Origin: an uncultured Eisenbergiella sp.
GTDB lineage: Bacteria > Bacillota > Clostridia > Lachnospirales > Lachnospiraceae
Assembly: GCA_947627215.1 (NCBI GenBank)
Contig: CANQVD010000003.1
Coordinates: forward strand, 100,355 to 164,354
Length of the DNA stretch: 64,000 nucleotides
Direction of reading: 5' to 3'
Position numbers and translations under genes: made by a program. The notes below the pieces were generated by a model, which saw only the letters and a program-made list of their open reading frames with translations, was not told where the DNA came from and did not search any database. Position 1 is the first letter of the stretch. Each line of letters opens with the position of its first letter. Below, one piece after another: positions 43,268 through 52,058 of this stretch.

Positions 43268-43945
43268 CTAGACCGCCGCCTTAAACTCCTTGAAATTGGG
43301 TTTGATCGCGTTGTATATATCCGGATAGTCGCCCTGCAGCTTCATGCGCAGGACCAGTTCGAGCCCGATATCCTCAATGGATTCGTCTACTGCCTGGGCG
43401 ATCTGTGCCTCCCTGCCTTTCACTGCCTCTATCTTACCACAATATTTCTTCAGCAGCGAGGAAAATTTTTCGGAAACGGCAGCTCCTCCTGCGGATGCAG
43501 GGGCGGGAGAGGGGTTCGGCTCGCTCCTAGGCACGGGAGCGGGCGCCTTCGCCTTTGCCGGGGCGGCTTTCTTCGCCGGGGCGGCCTTTTTCTTTGCCTT
43601 CTGGGGGAGCCTGTCGGATGCTGTTACCGTGCCAAACTCCTTCAGGAAAGTGCTGCCGGCGACAGTGCTGCAGAGGCTCTCATTTTCTGTGATGATGTAT
43701 ACGCCTTCCTTGCTTTCAGCAGCATAGCGTCCGGCAAGGAACGCCATACAGAAAGCGGGATCCTCGCTGATCTGGACAAATTCTGTCTGTGCGCCGAGCG
43801 CGGCCAGCACTTTGTACCAGGCGATGGGGATCATGCCCGTGTTGGTCAGGATCACCAGCCGGTCCTGCTTCGTCACAGCTCCGGCGAGGGATTCCAGGGA
43901 CTCGACCGAGTCCGTTGCGTCGATGATGATTGATTTCAATGTCAT
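43268..43945 (-). CDS. Two-domain protein with Lys/Ala/Pro linker, function unknown
   Basis: 225 aa. The N-terminal about 100 residues (KSIIIDATDSVESLESLAG, DRLVILTNTGMIPIAWYKVL, VYIITENESLCSTV) look like a small Rossmann or PIN-like alpha/beta fold. A KKAAPAKKAAPAKAKAPAP linker follows, then a helical C-terminal domain. AAAAGGAGG precedes the ATG. Part of the operon that leads to the tyrosine recombinase. Confidence 0.75.
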   Translation of the reverse strand: MTLKSIIIDATDSVESLESLAGAVTKQDRLVILTNTGMIPIAWYKVLAALGAQTEFVQISEDPAFCMAFLAGRYAAESKEGVYIITENESLCSTVAGSTFLKEFGTVTASDRLPQKAKKKAAPAKKAAPAKAKAPAPVPRSEPNPSPAPASAGGAAVSEKFSSLLKKYCGKIEAVKGREAQIAQAVDESIEDIGLELVLRMKLQGDYPDIYNAIKPNFKEFKAAV

Positions 43946-43964
43946 GATTCCTCCTTTTCCCTGT

Positions 43965-44444
43965 CTATTTTAGCAGGGTTTCGCTTCTCATACAATTAGA
44001 AAAATCTGTGAGAAATGTGACAGCTTTTTTTCGCAGATCGATCTGGATGATGGCCGCCGCATCGAGGCTGCCGGAGAAGGAATACCTGCGTATCGGAAGC
44101 CGCACTTCCCTTTTCGCTGTGTGCATCACGATCATAGGACTTTTCTGACCGTCTACAGAGAGCCACGCAGTCTCTCCATCGATCCCCAGGACACGGATGC
44201 CCATGAGGCGCGAGATGAGCGTGCGCCCATACAGAAAGACCAGTACTGCAGTCAGGATGATGTCCACGGTCTTGATCGGGAAGGGTCCATTCGGGTCAGG
44301 GACATCCGAACATACCGCTAAGCTGATGATGACGAGGAGGATGGTCGCTGCGCTCACGAACAGCTCGGCGCAGAACATGGACGCGCCGATGACGGATACC
44401 AGATATTCACGCTTCCCGCTTTCTGCATCAGCTTTCATCTCCAT
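43965..44444 (-). CDS. Two-helix membrane protein, function unknown
   Basis: 159 aa from the ATG at 44444. Two transmembrane helices (FVSAATILLVIISLAVC and VDIILTAVLVFLYGRTLIS) followed by a soluble domain of about 80 residues. The ATG follows an SD-hairpin arrangement; starting at the GTG at 44483 would leave no spacing from the SD. Lies between the NdpA-like gene and the PIN-like protein. Confidence 0.7.
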   Translation of the reverse strand: MEMKADAESGKREYLVSVIGASMFCAELFVSAATILLVIISLAVCSDVPDPNGPFPIKTVDIILTAVLVFLYGRTLISRLMGIRVLGIDGETAWLSVDGQKSPMIVMHTAKREVRLPIRRYSFSGSLDAAAIIQIDLRKKAVTFLTDFSNCMRSETLLK

Positions 44445-44490
44445 ACTATGCCCAGGCGCCGACGTCCGGCGGACCTGCAGCACCTCCTTT
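44445..44490 (-). promoter_or_regulatory. Split ribosome-binding site with GC-rich hairpin
   Basis: AAAGGAGG (44483-44490), 5 nt, hairpin with outer CAGG/CCTG and inner CGCCG/CGGCG stems (44453-44477), 8 nt, ATG. Linear distance 39 nt, 13 nt when folded. Confidence 0.7.
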
Positions 44491-44500
44491 CAGCATCTTC

Positions 44501-45520
44501 TCACACATCCATGATCTCTAACCCCTTCAGCGTGACCGTGACCGTACCGTCCGGAGCACTGGAGGCTTCGAAGAGGCCCTCTTCCGTGAACACTTCATCC
44601 GGGATCTGGATCACTACGCCGTTCCTCGCCTTGATCTTGTGGACGGAGAACCGTCGGAACAAACCGTCCTCCTGGATGTCGATGGTGCTCTCCATGTCCA
44701 GCCCGGCGGCCTCGATCCGCTCGGAGAAATCGTTTATGCTGCGGCTGTCCTGCGCATCGAATACAGCGGATGCGATCTGCCCGATGTCGAACTTCCCCGT
44801 ATCGTTCAGGACAGCGTTGATGGCCGACCTGGCGGCGAGCTTCCTGACAGGGCTGTCTTCTCCAGCGTTCATATCCGTGATGGCCGAGATGGCCTTTGTG
44901 ACGGCGCTGATCTGTTCGATATTGGACTTTTCAGGCTCGGTTTCCAGGAAGACGGAGGAGAAGTAGCGGACGAGGGACCCGTTGACCTTCCGAGGCTTCT
45001 CGATGACATCCGCCGTATCGCTGCCCAGGGGAATGACAGCCGCATCCGTCAGCCTGGTGGAGGGAGAGGGGAGCAGCCGCGGGTTGACCCGGAACCGGAC
45101 CATGCCTCCGGCCTCATCTTTTTTAATGAAATGGGTGTAGCCCCTCTTGTAGTCCAGTTTCAGGATCGCGAGATATTCCAACCCGGATTCCGCCATGAGA
45201 GCGAACAGCAGGTCTGCAGGCGGGATCTCTTCGATGGGCTCCATATATTCGTACAGCTTCCGCGCGGCGTCCGACGTGTATTCTACAAAACGGTCCGCAC
45301 TGATCCCAGCAGTCCATTTCCAGATGTCGCTCGTGCGGTCGGGAAAATGGCATTTGTGGGCGGTATCGCTCTTGACGATGTGCTCGACATGCTTCCGGAT
45401 GAAATTCTGAAGCTCAGTCGTGACTTCCAGGCAGTCGCTGGAAAGCTGCAGGCCGTCGCGGCCTACTGTGTCCAGTGTGTGCAGGATGGCCCGCTTCACG
45501 GAAATATTTTCGGTCTCCAT
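44501..45520 (-). CDS. Nucleoid-associated protein, NdpA/YejK family
   Basis: 339 aa, full length for the family. The N-terminus ISVKRAILHTLDTVGRDGLQL, then ELQNFIRKHVEHIVKSD, and LLFALMAESGLEYLAILKLDY are characteristic. These 37-kDa proteins coat DNA; on plasmids they are thought to act as stealth or organising factors. AAAGGAG before the ATG, behind a 270-nt leader. Confidence 0.8.
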   Translation of the reverse strand: METENISVKRAILHTLDTVGRDGLQLSSDCLEVTTELQNFIRKHVEHIVKSDTAHKCHFPDRTSDIWKWTAGISADRFVEYTSDAARKLYEYMEPIEEIPPADLLFALMAESGLEYLAILKLDYKRGYTHFIKKDEAGGMVRFRVNPRLLPSPSTRLTDAAVIPLGSDTADVIEKPRKVNGSLVRYFSSVFLETEPEKSNIEQISAVTKAISAITDMNAGEDSPVRKLAARSAINAVLNDTGKFDIGQIASAVFDAQDSRSINDFSERIEAAGLDMESTIDIQEDGLFRRFSVHKIKARNGVVIQIPDEVFTEEGLFEASSAPDGTVTVTLKGLEIMDV

Positions 45521-45793
45521 GGGATTGATTCTCCTTTGCGATGATCCTTGTTACGCAAACGGACCCCTTGGGTTGGCAGGGGTCCGCGCACATGAGGAAA
45601 AGTGAAAAAAGGTGGATAGAAAATGTGCGGATCTCTCCGCAGGACCACGGTGGGTGATGAACCCTGCGCATTTCTGCGTACGCGGCCAGTTCCGCGGCCG
45701 TGGTCGTTTCCAGAGGAACTGGAAATGGGTGACGGCTGGAATACACATTTTCATGCGAGAGGGAAGGAGCCGTCTAAACGATATATACGCGCA
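45521..45793 (-). other. Long leader of the NdpA-like gene; no gene seen
   Basis: A 273-bp gene-free stretch between the TnpB element and the NdpA-like gene. It contains a strong hairpin GGACCCC/GGGGTCC (about 45562-45586) and several GC-rich inverted repeats, but no convincing promoter or SD-led frame. Confidence 0.5.
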
Positions 45794-47172
45794 GTGAACT
45801 ACTCGGTTACAAGTAACCGAGCTTCTTGTTTCAACCACTACAGCGTCTGCTGCGATATACACAGCAGATCGACTTACACAGTGTCCGCAAGCGTTAGGTT
45901 CGGGCTGTTCCATCCCTACCAAATATTGTTCATGCCGCTAATGACTCGTTCAGGACGCGAAGTCCTTCCCGAAGGATGTTGAGCGCCGCGTTTTGATCCC
46001 TGCCGATATGATGGCCGCAGCTGCAGTCCATAACGCGGATCTTCAGGTCTTTCATCTCCGGATGCATCTTTCCGCAGCGATGGCATATCTGACTGCTTGG
46101 GAACCACTTATTAACCCTGACCAGATATTTCCCTCTGTCGGAAAGCTTATATCCGAGCATCCCGAGGAACATGCCGTATCCGTTGTCCATAGTCGCTCTG
46201 CCGTTTCCAAAACCTCTGCCCGCCAGAGAGCGCATGTCCAGGTCCTCTGCACATACAACATCATACCGATTGGCTATCTCGGTTGACAGTTTATGCAGAT
46301 GATCGAGGCGCTGGTTTGCGATATGCCGGTGGATCCTGTTCACCTTCCGAAGCTGTTTTTCATAATTGGCAGATCTCTTTTCCCCTTTTCGGGATCCCTG
46401 CATACGCGACAGGCGCCGCTGTGCCTTAGCCAGTTTTTCATGGCTCTCGCGGTAATACTTATGGTTCGTGCCTTTATTGCCGTTGCTGTCGATATACAGA
46501 CCGTCGGAGGCGTAGTCCAGCCCGATCGCATTACTAAGATCCGGCACATGGTCACGGACAGGATCCGGGATCTCAAATAACACAGAAACATAGTATTTCC
46601 CGTCGGGATCCTGTGACACAGTCGCAGACTTCAGCAGCCATCCATCCTCCGGCTGTCTGTGGATGACCGCTTTCACCCATCCGATCTTTGGAAGCCGTAT
46701 GGCACCGTCGCTGACCGCCACCGTTCCGTGGCTGTTGTTCGTTGTGTAGGATTTCCTGCTGTTCTTTAATGACTTAAATCTTGGAAATCCGGTACGTTTT
46801 TTGCGTGCCTTGCTGAAATGATTCCCAAATGCCGCCTGCAGGTGGAGCTGTACATTGCAAAGGGCGAAGCTGTCCACTTCCTTTAGATATGGATATTCCT
46901 GCTTATACATGGCGGGAGTCACCATTGGGATCTTACCGGTTGTCTGATAACCGGCTATCTTATCCGCGAGCATGAGATTATAGATTTTCCGCGCGCAGCC
47001 AAAGGTCTTGGCGAACATGATGCTCTGTTCAGTTGTTGGGTACACCCTGTATTTGATCGCTTTGTTCATAGCTGACAATCCATTTGCCTTTTTGCACGTG
47101 TATATATCTGCTTCATCTCTAATGTTAGCGGGCTTTCCTCTCGGCTATAAATAGCCGAGAATCCCCGCCCGT
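45794..47172 (-). mobile_element. TnpB-only IS1341-type element
   Basis: The right end on the minus strand carries GAAGCTCGGTTAC and GTAACCGAGTAGTTCAC, a typical IS605-group end hairpin (about 45794-45835). The left end has CTCGGCTA/TAGCCGAG (about 47130-47160) inside GGCGGGGATT...GAGGAAAGCCCGC. No tnpA, so it depends on a transposase supplied elsewhere. Confidence 0.8.
45930..47069 (-). CDS. tnpB: TnpB RNA-guided nuclease (second family)
   Basis: 379 aa from the ATG at 47069. KYRVYPTTEQSIMFAKTFGC start, RuvC residues in NAIGLDYASDGLY (Asp), VVCAEDLDMRSLAG (Glu) and IGRDQNAALNIL (Asp), and a zinc finger CHRCG...CSCGHH. Apparently intact. Its group differs from the TnpB at 40 kb (different right end and RuvC context). 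Confidence 0.92.
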   Translation of the reverse strand: MNKAIKYRVYPTTEQSIMFAKTFGCARKIYNLMLADKIAGYQTTGKIPMVTPAMYKQEYPYLKEVDSFALCNVQLHLQAAFGNHFSKARKKRTGFPRFKSLKNSRKSYTTNNSHGTVAVSDGAIRLPKIGWVKAVIHRQPEDGWLLKSATVSQDPDGKYYVSVLFEIPDPVRDHVPDLSNAIGLDYASDGLYIDSNGNKGTNHKYYRESHEKLAKAQRRLSRMQGSRKGEKRSANYEKQLRKVNRIHRHIANQRLDHLHKLSTEIANRYDVVCAEDLDMRSLAGRGFGNGRATMDNGYGMFLGMLGYKLSDRGKYLVRVNKWFPSSQICHRCGKMHPEMKDLKIRVMDCSCGHHIGRDQNAALNILREGLRVLNESLAA

Positions 47173-47212
47173 TTTCTTGGAAGTGTTATTATATATATCG
47201 TTTATAAACAGT

Positions 47213-47241
47213 ATCATACGATAACACCACATAAAAGTCAA
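47213..47241 (-). promoter_or_regulatory. Consensus promoter upstream of the TnpB-only element
   Basis: TTGACT (47236-47241), 17 bp, TATGAT (47213-47218) on the minus strand. It may originally have driven the NdpA-like operon before the element inserted downstream of it. Confidence 0.65.
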
Positions 47242-47373
47242 GAGGCGCAGGGCAGAAAATATTGTCGATAAAGAATTATTTATCGTATATATTTGAAACA
47301 AATATTCAGAATGGGAGAGAAGAGGGAAGGAAGCGGCAGAAGGAGCCCAGAAAAGGGAAGATTCACAAAAAAA

Positions 47374-47399
47374 ACAGGGCAGATTTCCGTCTGCCCTGT
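47374..47399 (-). terminator. Terminator of the zinc-ribbon membrane protein gene
   Basis: ACAGGGCAGA/TCTGCCCTGT with a 6-nt loop and T8 on the minus strand. Confidence 0.85.
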
Positions 47400-47410
47400 C
47401 TGTCTGAAAT

Positions 47411-48178
47411 TTATCGGATGCTCAGGAGGATGGCTGCGACATCCAGAACCGCCAGATGGTCGTTCATTGCCTGCTGACGGTTGAGGATCTCTGCCTGGTA
47501 TTGTTCCATACGCCACTTATGCAACTGGTCTTCGAAAAGGTTCGTTGCTTCTTTTATCGTGTCCGCCCTCCGGTTCCTTAGCGTGGAGAGGATATAGTCT
47601 GACGCGAGGGCATAACGATAATCCGGCGGCAGGACCTTGATGATATCATAATTTTTTGCATAGTACAGGTCGATGTCATCATCGACCTGCTTCATCTGGG
47701 CGTCCATTTCCGCAGCTTTGGCCCGTCTTTTCTTTTCTGCACTTTGATAGCGCCGATAAAATATCACGCCAAGGACAAAGTCGATCACACCTACAAGTAT
47801 GAAAGGGAAACTGACCTGGATCTCCTTGAAGGCGTTCTTGAACCAGCCTATGAATGTGCCGTCGCTCTTTAATATCTTCAGTTCGTGAGACCAACCGCAC
47901 AGCAGGAGGATGCCAATAATGCAGATGCCCACAAAGACGAAGAGCTCGCTGGGGAGCATGCTCAGGATCCTCTTCTTCTTTTGATTGAAAGCATCCTTTT
48001 TGCACTCCATCTTGTAGATTTCCTGGCAGACATCGTTCGCGCTGCTGACAGCCGGCAGGAGAGCCTCTCTATCAGGTTCTTTCACGACAGGCGGCGCAGC
48101 GGCCACTTTTTCACCACAGTTTGGGCAGAACTTTGCGTCGTCCGCAATTTGCGCACCGCATTTCACACAGAAAGCCAT
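47411..48178 (-). CDS. Zinc-ribbon membrane protein, function unknown
   Basis: 255 aa from the ATG at 48178 (AGGAGG 9 nt upstream). Classic double-CxxC zinc ribbon MAFCVKCGAQIADDAKFCPNCG (split) at the N-terminus, two transmembrane helices (LFVFVGICIIGILLLCGW and FPFILVGVIDFVLGVIFY), and a C-terminal coiled coil. Monocistronic with its own terminator. Divergent from the gene at 48373, with two palindromic operators between. Confidence 0.8.
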   Translation of the reverse strand: MAFCVKCGAQIADDAKFCPNCGEKVAAAPPVVKEPDREALLPAVSSANDVCQEIYKMECKKDAFNQKKKRILSMLPSELFVFVGICIIGILLLCGWSHELKILKSDGTFIGWFKNAFKEIQVSFPFILVGVIDFVLGVIFYRRYQSAEKKRRAKAAEMDAQMKQVDDDIDLYYAKNYDIIKVLPPDYRYALASDYILSTLRNRRADTIKEATNLFEDQLHKWRMEQYQAEILNRQQAMNDHLAVLDVAAILLSIR

Positions 48179-48307
48179 AGCTGGAATCCTCCTTCTCGCA
48201 AACAGAATACCACTTTTGCGGTTTCTTTTCAATGTGGACTAAGGAAAAATGTCCATTTTGCGCGCAAAAAGCAAGAAAAAAGAAGAGTGTGTGCCCTAGT
48301 TGACACA

Positions 48308-48352
48308 CTACCGATCCGGTGGCAAACTAATATCATACCACCGAACCGGTGG
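48308..48352. promoter_or_regulatory. Two CCACCG-N3-CGGTGG operator-like palindromes
   Basis: CTACCG-ATC-CGGTGG (48308-48322) and CCACCG-AAC-CGGTGG (48338-48352), centres 30 bp apart (about three helical turns). They lie between divergent genes starting at 48178 and 48373. Confidence 0.65.
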
Positions 48353-48372
48353 TTTAGAGTGGAAAACGGGAG

Positions 48373-48723
48373 ATGAGCAGGGTGAAAAAGATCATAGAAC
48401 TTTCCACGGTCCGGAACAAAGGGCGGGAATGGGAGATCGAAATGGTCACCAGCAACAACGGCTATGCTGCTGAGTTTTGGAGACGGGGGAACAGCAATGC
48501 GGTCGAGGAAAACAGTCTGTGGCGCGAGGTTCGGAATTTTGTCTGGATATATAAGAATAATTACAATGCCCTGGCATATTTCCTCAAACAAAAAGGCTTT
48601 GAGCCGGAGTATAAGGAATGCACCGTGTATCCGACATATTGGGAGGCTGACATGAGGGATATCGACCCGCTGGACTATTACGTCTACGCCGGAAAGACAG
48701 TGAAGCGGGGTGATCTTGGGTGA
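48373..48723 (+). CDS. Small protein of unknown function
   Basis: 116 aa. Mixed alpha/beta, aromatic-rich (NFVWIYKNNYNALAYFLKQ, PLDYYVYAGKTVKRG). No family recognised. A GTG at 48382 has better spacing from GGGAG and is an alternative start. Likely controlled by the palindromes upstream. Confidence 0.65.
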   Translation: MSRVKKIIELSTVRNKGREWEIEMVTSNNGYAAEFWRRGNSNAVEENSLWREVRNFVWIYKNNYNALAYFLKQKGFEPEYKECTVYPTYWEADMRDIDPLDYYVYAGKTVKRGDLG

Positions 48724-48760
48724 ACACGGCGTTCTTTTCCGTAGGCTTTTAGGACAATAA

Positions 48761-48800
48761 GCGGGAATCCTCGGTAATTCAATTGCCGAGATGAAAGCGC
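48761..48800 (+). mobile_element. Orphan IS605-type left-end-like hairpin
   Basis: GCGGGAATC, a CTCGG/CCGAG hairpin and ATGAAAGCGC reproduce the layout of the two IS left ends in this window, but no tnpA or tnpB follows. A T7 run directly after could also let it act as a weak terminator. Confidence 0.45.
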
Positions 48801-48864
48801 TTTTTTTATCTTTTGACTCAAAATAAGTTACAATACAAATCAAAGTAAAGAAAGGACGGCGATA

Positions 48865-48990
48865 ATGGAGTATCTTAAATATTCATTCCATGTATCGTTT
48901 ACGAGTTTTTTTTCAGCGGCCGGTGGATCAAAAAAAAAGGGCCTCTTTTTGCGCTTGAACACGCAGTTGTCGTGTCACTTTTTGCAATAG
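48865..48990 (+). CDS. Possible 41-residue peptide
   Basis: ATG with AAAGGA 8 nt upstream; the frame begins MEYLKYSFHVSFTSFFSAAGG and ends ...NTQLSCHFLQ. No homology recognised. Weak evidence; offered only because of the ribosome site. Confidence 0.25.
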   Translation: MEYLKYSFHVSFTSFFSAAGGSKKKGLFLRLNTQLSCHFLQ

Positions 48991-49360
48991 AGGAAAAAAT
49001 GGATACGACAAATTATATTATGGAAAATGTTGATTAAAAAATCAGATCAAATTCTAATTAGAAATGATTCACAGCGGCTGTCACGACGGATCCGCAGCGG
49101 AATGCATGCAATCCCTGCAGTATCGCCGTATTCCACACAAATGGGCAGGAATCGCCGCTTCCAGGCATATATCTGCCAATCTCGCAATATTATTGCGAAT
49201 AATTGTTATTTATCACATAAATATGTATCGCTTTGTACTGCTCTCTTTTTCAAAAAAAAGAGAAAAAAACGGCCTGTGCGTGGGTTTTCTGCCGCCTGCA
49301 GTCCGTGGAATATTTTGCGTTTTTGTATATGTACATTTTTTGTGTGAAATATCCCTGCTG
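48991..49360. other. Gene-free stretch
   Basis: 370 bp without a convincing gene. Contains GAGGAAAAA before a 12-codon frame (49000-49038) and a near-perfect palindrome TCGCAATA/TATTGCGA-like (about 49182-49198) that could be an operator. AT-rich compared with its neighbours. Confidence 0.5.
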
Positions 49361-49369
49361 AAAAAAAAA

Positions 49370-49402
49370 TCCCATGCGGGCACCTGACGGTTCCGCATGG
49401 GA
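49370..49402 (-). terminator. Terminator after topB
   Basis: TCCCATGCGG/CCGCATGGGA with T9 on the minus strand, 48 nt after the topB stop. Confidence 0.85.
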
Positions 49403-49450
49403 AATTTTCTTTAAGGCTGTACAGAAAAGAACTCTGGTCAGCCGATGGAG

Positions 49451-51427
49451 TCAACCCGCTTTTTTATAATTCTTTTTGAGCTCCGCATACTTCGCGGCCA
49501 GTTCGCCGTTGTAGGCCGCATCCTTCACCGCCAGGACCCGCCGCCCTACGAAGACAGCCAGCTTCTGCATATATTCATCCGAGGGGATCGACCCGTCAGC
49601 GACGCCAGAAAGTCCCTTTTCCCAGCTCGCCGTCAGAGTCGGGTTCAGGAGCTGTTTGGCGCTGATCATGACGGTCTCATAGATCATCTCGCCGAACAGC
49701 GTCGGCGTCACCACCTGCGTCTTTTTGTTCAGCGCCAGATAGTCGATCGAGACGAGCTTTTTGAGGATCTCGGCCCTTGTTGCGGACGTACCGATGCCGC
49801 TGCCCTTTATCTGAGCCCTGAGTTCCTCGTCCTCGATGAGCTGACCGGCGTTTTCCATCGCGAGGATCAGGGACCCGGAATTGAACCGTTTCGGCGGCGT
49901 GGTCTCACCCTCCTTGACGGAGAATCCCTGGATGTTTAAGGGACTGCCCTTCTGCAGGGTGCTGACCGCCTTCCACATCCCCGCTCCTTCCCGGTCCTTG
50001 TCAGAGATGCCGGCGACCGTCATGTACCCTGGCTTTGCGAGGACCCTCACGGAGAACGTGAACTCCTCTCCGTTCGGGATCTGAGGGCCTGTCACGAGCA
50101 CGGTCATTGCGGCCTTGTAATAGACCGCCGGATCGAGGAAGATGGATAAGAACCGCCGCACCACCATGTCATAGACCTTGGCGGAGGCCGGGGAAAGCCC
50201 GGTAAGGTTTCCCAGCCCCTGACCGGTCGGGATGATGGCGTAATGGTCCGTGATCAGTTTGTCGTTGACGTATCTCGTGCCGCTGACCGCTGACGGATCG
50301 GACGAGGCGAGGATCTGCGTGGCGATCTGTCCTGCAGGGGCATATCCTTTCAGCCCGGAGATGTTCTTGGCGATCACCTTGGCGACCGCGCTGGAGAGCA
50401 CTCTCGCATCCGTCCGGGGGTACGTGGTGAGTTTCTTTTCATACAGCTCCTGGGCGATCTTCAGGGTCTCGTCGGGGCTGATCTTTAAGGCTTTGGAGCA
50501 GTCGTTCTGCAGCTCCGCCAGGTTGTACAGCAGGGGCGCCGCTTTCTTCTCCTGTTCCTTTTTGAGCTCTGACACCACCGCCGACGGGCTGTCGTTCAAG
50601 AGGCCGATGAGCGCCTGGGCGTCCTCCTTTTTCTGGAAGCCGTTGTCCTTATACAGCCCGGGGAATCCCGCGTACCTGCTCTGCGGCGTCACGTGCCATT
50701 CGGCTTCGATCGTATCAGCTCCTCCGAAGGTGCCGCCGACCTTGTAGAAAGGCGTCTTGACGAAGGAGCGGATCGCCCTCTCGCGGTCCACGACCATCCC
50801 CAGGACGCACGTCATGACGCGCCCCACGGAGATCACGGCCTTTTCCCGGTTCATGCAGCGTTTCAGCTCATTGCCGTATTTCAGGGTGAGCGCCCGGGAG
50901 AAATTGATGCCCATCAGGTAGTCTTCCTTTGCGCGCAGGTATGCCGCATCGCTCAGGTTGTCGTATTCAGACAGGTCCTTCGCTTCCCGGATCCCGCGCA
51001 GGATCTCCTCTTCCGTCTGGGAATCGATCCACACCCGGCGCCGTTTCTTGCCCTTGACGCCGGCCATGTTCTCGACCAGCCGGTAGATGTACTCTCCTTC
51101 CCTTCCGGAGTCCGTGCAGACATAGATCGTCTCCACGTCCTTGCGTTTAAGGAGCTTGCTGACGATCCCATACTGCTTCTTGGACGCCTTGATCACCTCG
51201 TATTTGAACTCAGACGGGATGAAAGGAAGCGTCGAGAAGGACCACTTGGAGAGCTTTTCGTCGTATGCCTCCGGATAGCTCATCGTGACGAGATGGCCCA
51301 CGCACCAGGTCACGATCGCCTCCGGGGATTCCATGTACCCGTCCTTGCGTTCCATGCGGTATTTCAGCGCCTTGGCAAATTCCTGGGCGACACTCGGTTT
51401 TTCGGCAATAAAAAGGTTCTTTCCCAT
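49451..51427 (-). CDS. topB: DNA topoisomerase III (type IA)
   Basis: 658 aa. Toprim domain at the N-terminus (LFIAEKPSVAQEFAKAL, VCTDSGREGEYIYRLVE), DYLMGINFSRALT, and the active-site Tyr in LTTYPRTDARVLSS. Relaxes or decatenates DNA; plasmid and ICE copies aid conjugative replication. It has no long zinc-finger tail. AGAGGAA before the ATG, immediately downstream of a DUF5348-like gene. Confidence 0.96.
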   Translation of the reverse strand: MGKNLFIAEKPSVAQEFAKALKYRMERKDGYMESPEAIVTWCVGHLVTMSYPEAYDEKLSKWSFSTLPFIPSEFKYEVIKASKKQYGIVSKLLKRKDVETIYVCTDSGREGEYIYRLVENMAGVKGKKRRRVWIDSQTEEEILRGIREAKDLSEYDNLSDAAYLRAKEDYLMGINFSRALTLKYGNELKRCMNREKAVISVGRVMTCVLGMVVDRERAIRSFVKTPFYKVGGTFGGADTIEAEWHVTPQSRYAGFPGLYKDNGFQKKEDAQALIGLLNDSPSAVVSELKKEQEKKAAPLLYNLAELQNDCSKALKISPDETLKIAQELYEKKLTTYPRTDARVLSSAVAKVIAKNISGLKGYAPAGQIATQILASSDPSAVSGTRYVNDKLITDHYAIIPTGQGLGNLTGLSPASAKVYDMVVRRFLSIFLDPAVYYKAAMTVLVTGPQIPNGEEFTFSVRVLAKPGYMTVAGISDKDREGAGMWKAVSTLQKGSPLNIQGFSVKEGETTPPKRFNSGSLILAMENAGQLIEDEELRAQIKGSGIGTSATRAEILKKLVSIDYLALNKKTQVVTPTLFGEMIYETVMISAKQLLNPTLTASWEKGLSGVADGSIPSDEYMQKLAVFVGRRVLAVKDAAYNGELAAKYAELKKNYKKAG

Positions 51428-51446
51428 ATTCCTCTCCGATCAATTC

Positions 51447-51914
51447 TCAGGACTGGCGGACGCGGCGTACCTTGGCCTGCAGGCCGTCCAGATTGATGCC
51501 GGGCCTTGCCGCAAGGAAACAGCGGCCCTGAAACGATTCTATCGTGGATGCCACCCATCTCGGCTTTTTCACGTCCTGCTGTCTGACGGGGTCATACTCA
51601 TCCTCCTCGAACAGCACTTCTATCCTTGTGCCGCAGGAGAGCTCACGGTCCTGCAGTCTGTAGCAGCCGTTCGGCAACTTCACCAGAGGGCCCTCCACAT
51701 CCACGGGTGCCTCCAGATAGTTGAGGCTGATGCAGACGTCCTCCAGCCCCACCATGGCCTTGTGCAGTTCTTTATAGAGCAGGAGACTCTCCGGATCCTC
51801 CTTATCGAATGTGACTGCCTCCAGCCCTTCCTGGGCATAGCCGCACTGTGTCATCAGCGTCCGGATGTTCTTGTTTAGTTTCTTCATCTGCTTCTGTAGT
51901 TCCTGAAGTTCCAT
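51447..51914 (-). CDS. DUF5348-like protein paired with topB
   Basis: 155 aa. An N-terminal helical pair (QKQMKKLNKNIRTLMTQCGY, LLLYKELHKAMVGLEDV) and a C-terminal beta domain: LSCGTRIEVLF, RWVASTIESFQGRCFLAARPG, LDGLQAKVRR. This is the layout of DUF5348 proteins. The same C-terminal fold pattern recurs in the proteins at 58463 and 58845. Its start uses the clearest SD-hairpin arrangement in the window. Confidence 0.7.
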   Translation of the reverse strand: MELQELQKQMKKLNKNIRTLMTQCGYAQEGLEAVTFDKEDPESLLLYKELHKAMVGLEDVCISLNYLEAPVDVEGPLVKLPNGCYRLQDRELSCGTRIEVLFEEDEYDPVRQQDVKKPRWVASTIESFQGRCFLAARPGINLDGLQAKVRRVRQS

Positions 51915-51951
51915 ATCTCTCAGGCAGAGAAAGCTCTGCCCGTTTCACCTC
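51915..51951 (-). promoter_or_regulatory. Split ribosome-binding site with perfect hairpin
   Basis: GAGGTG (51946-51951), 5 nt, a perfect 7-bp stem GGCAGAG/CTCTGCC with loop CTTT (51923-51940), 8 nt, ATG. Linear distance 32 nt, about 13-14 nt when folded. Confidence 0.75.
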
Positions 51952-52058
51952 TTCTCTTTCTTACAGGCGGTCTCGTGACCGCACATTTGGCTTTCTTCTA
52001 TATTTTACCACAGGTTCCCTTATCGTCAATTACCCCTGCCGTTTTAGAACCCTTGGGG

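Noticed and set aside
45551..45922. 123-codon minus-strand frame next to the TnpB-only element
   Set aside because: It covers the right-end hairpin of the transposon and the leader of the NdpA-like gene; composition is not protein-like.
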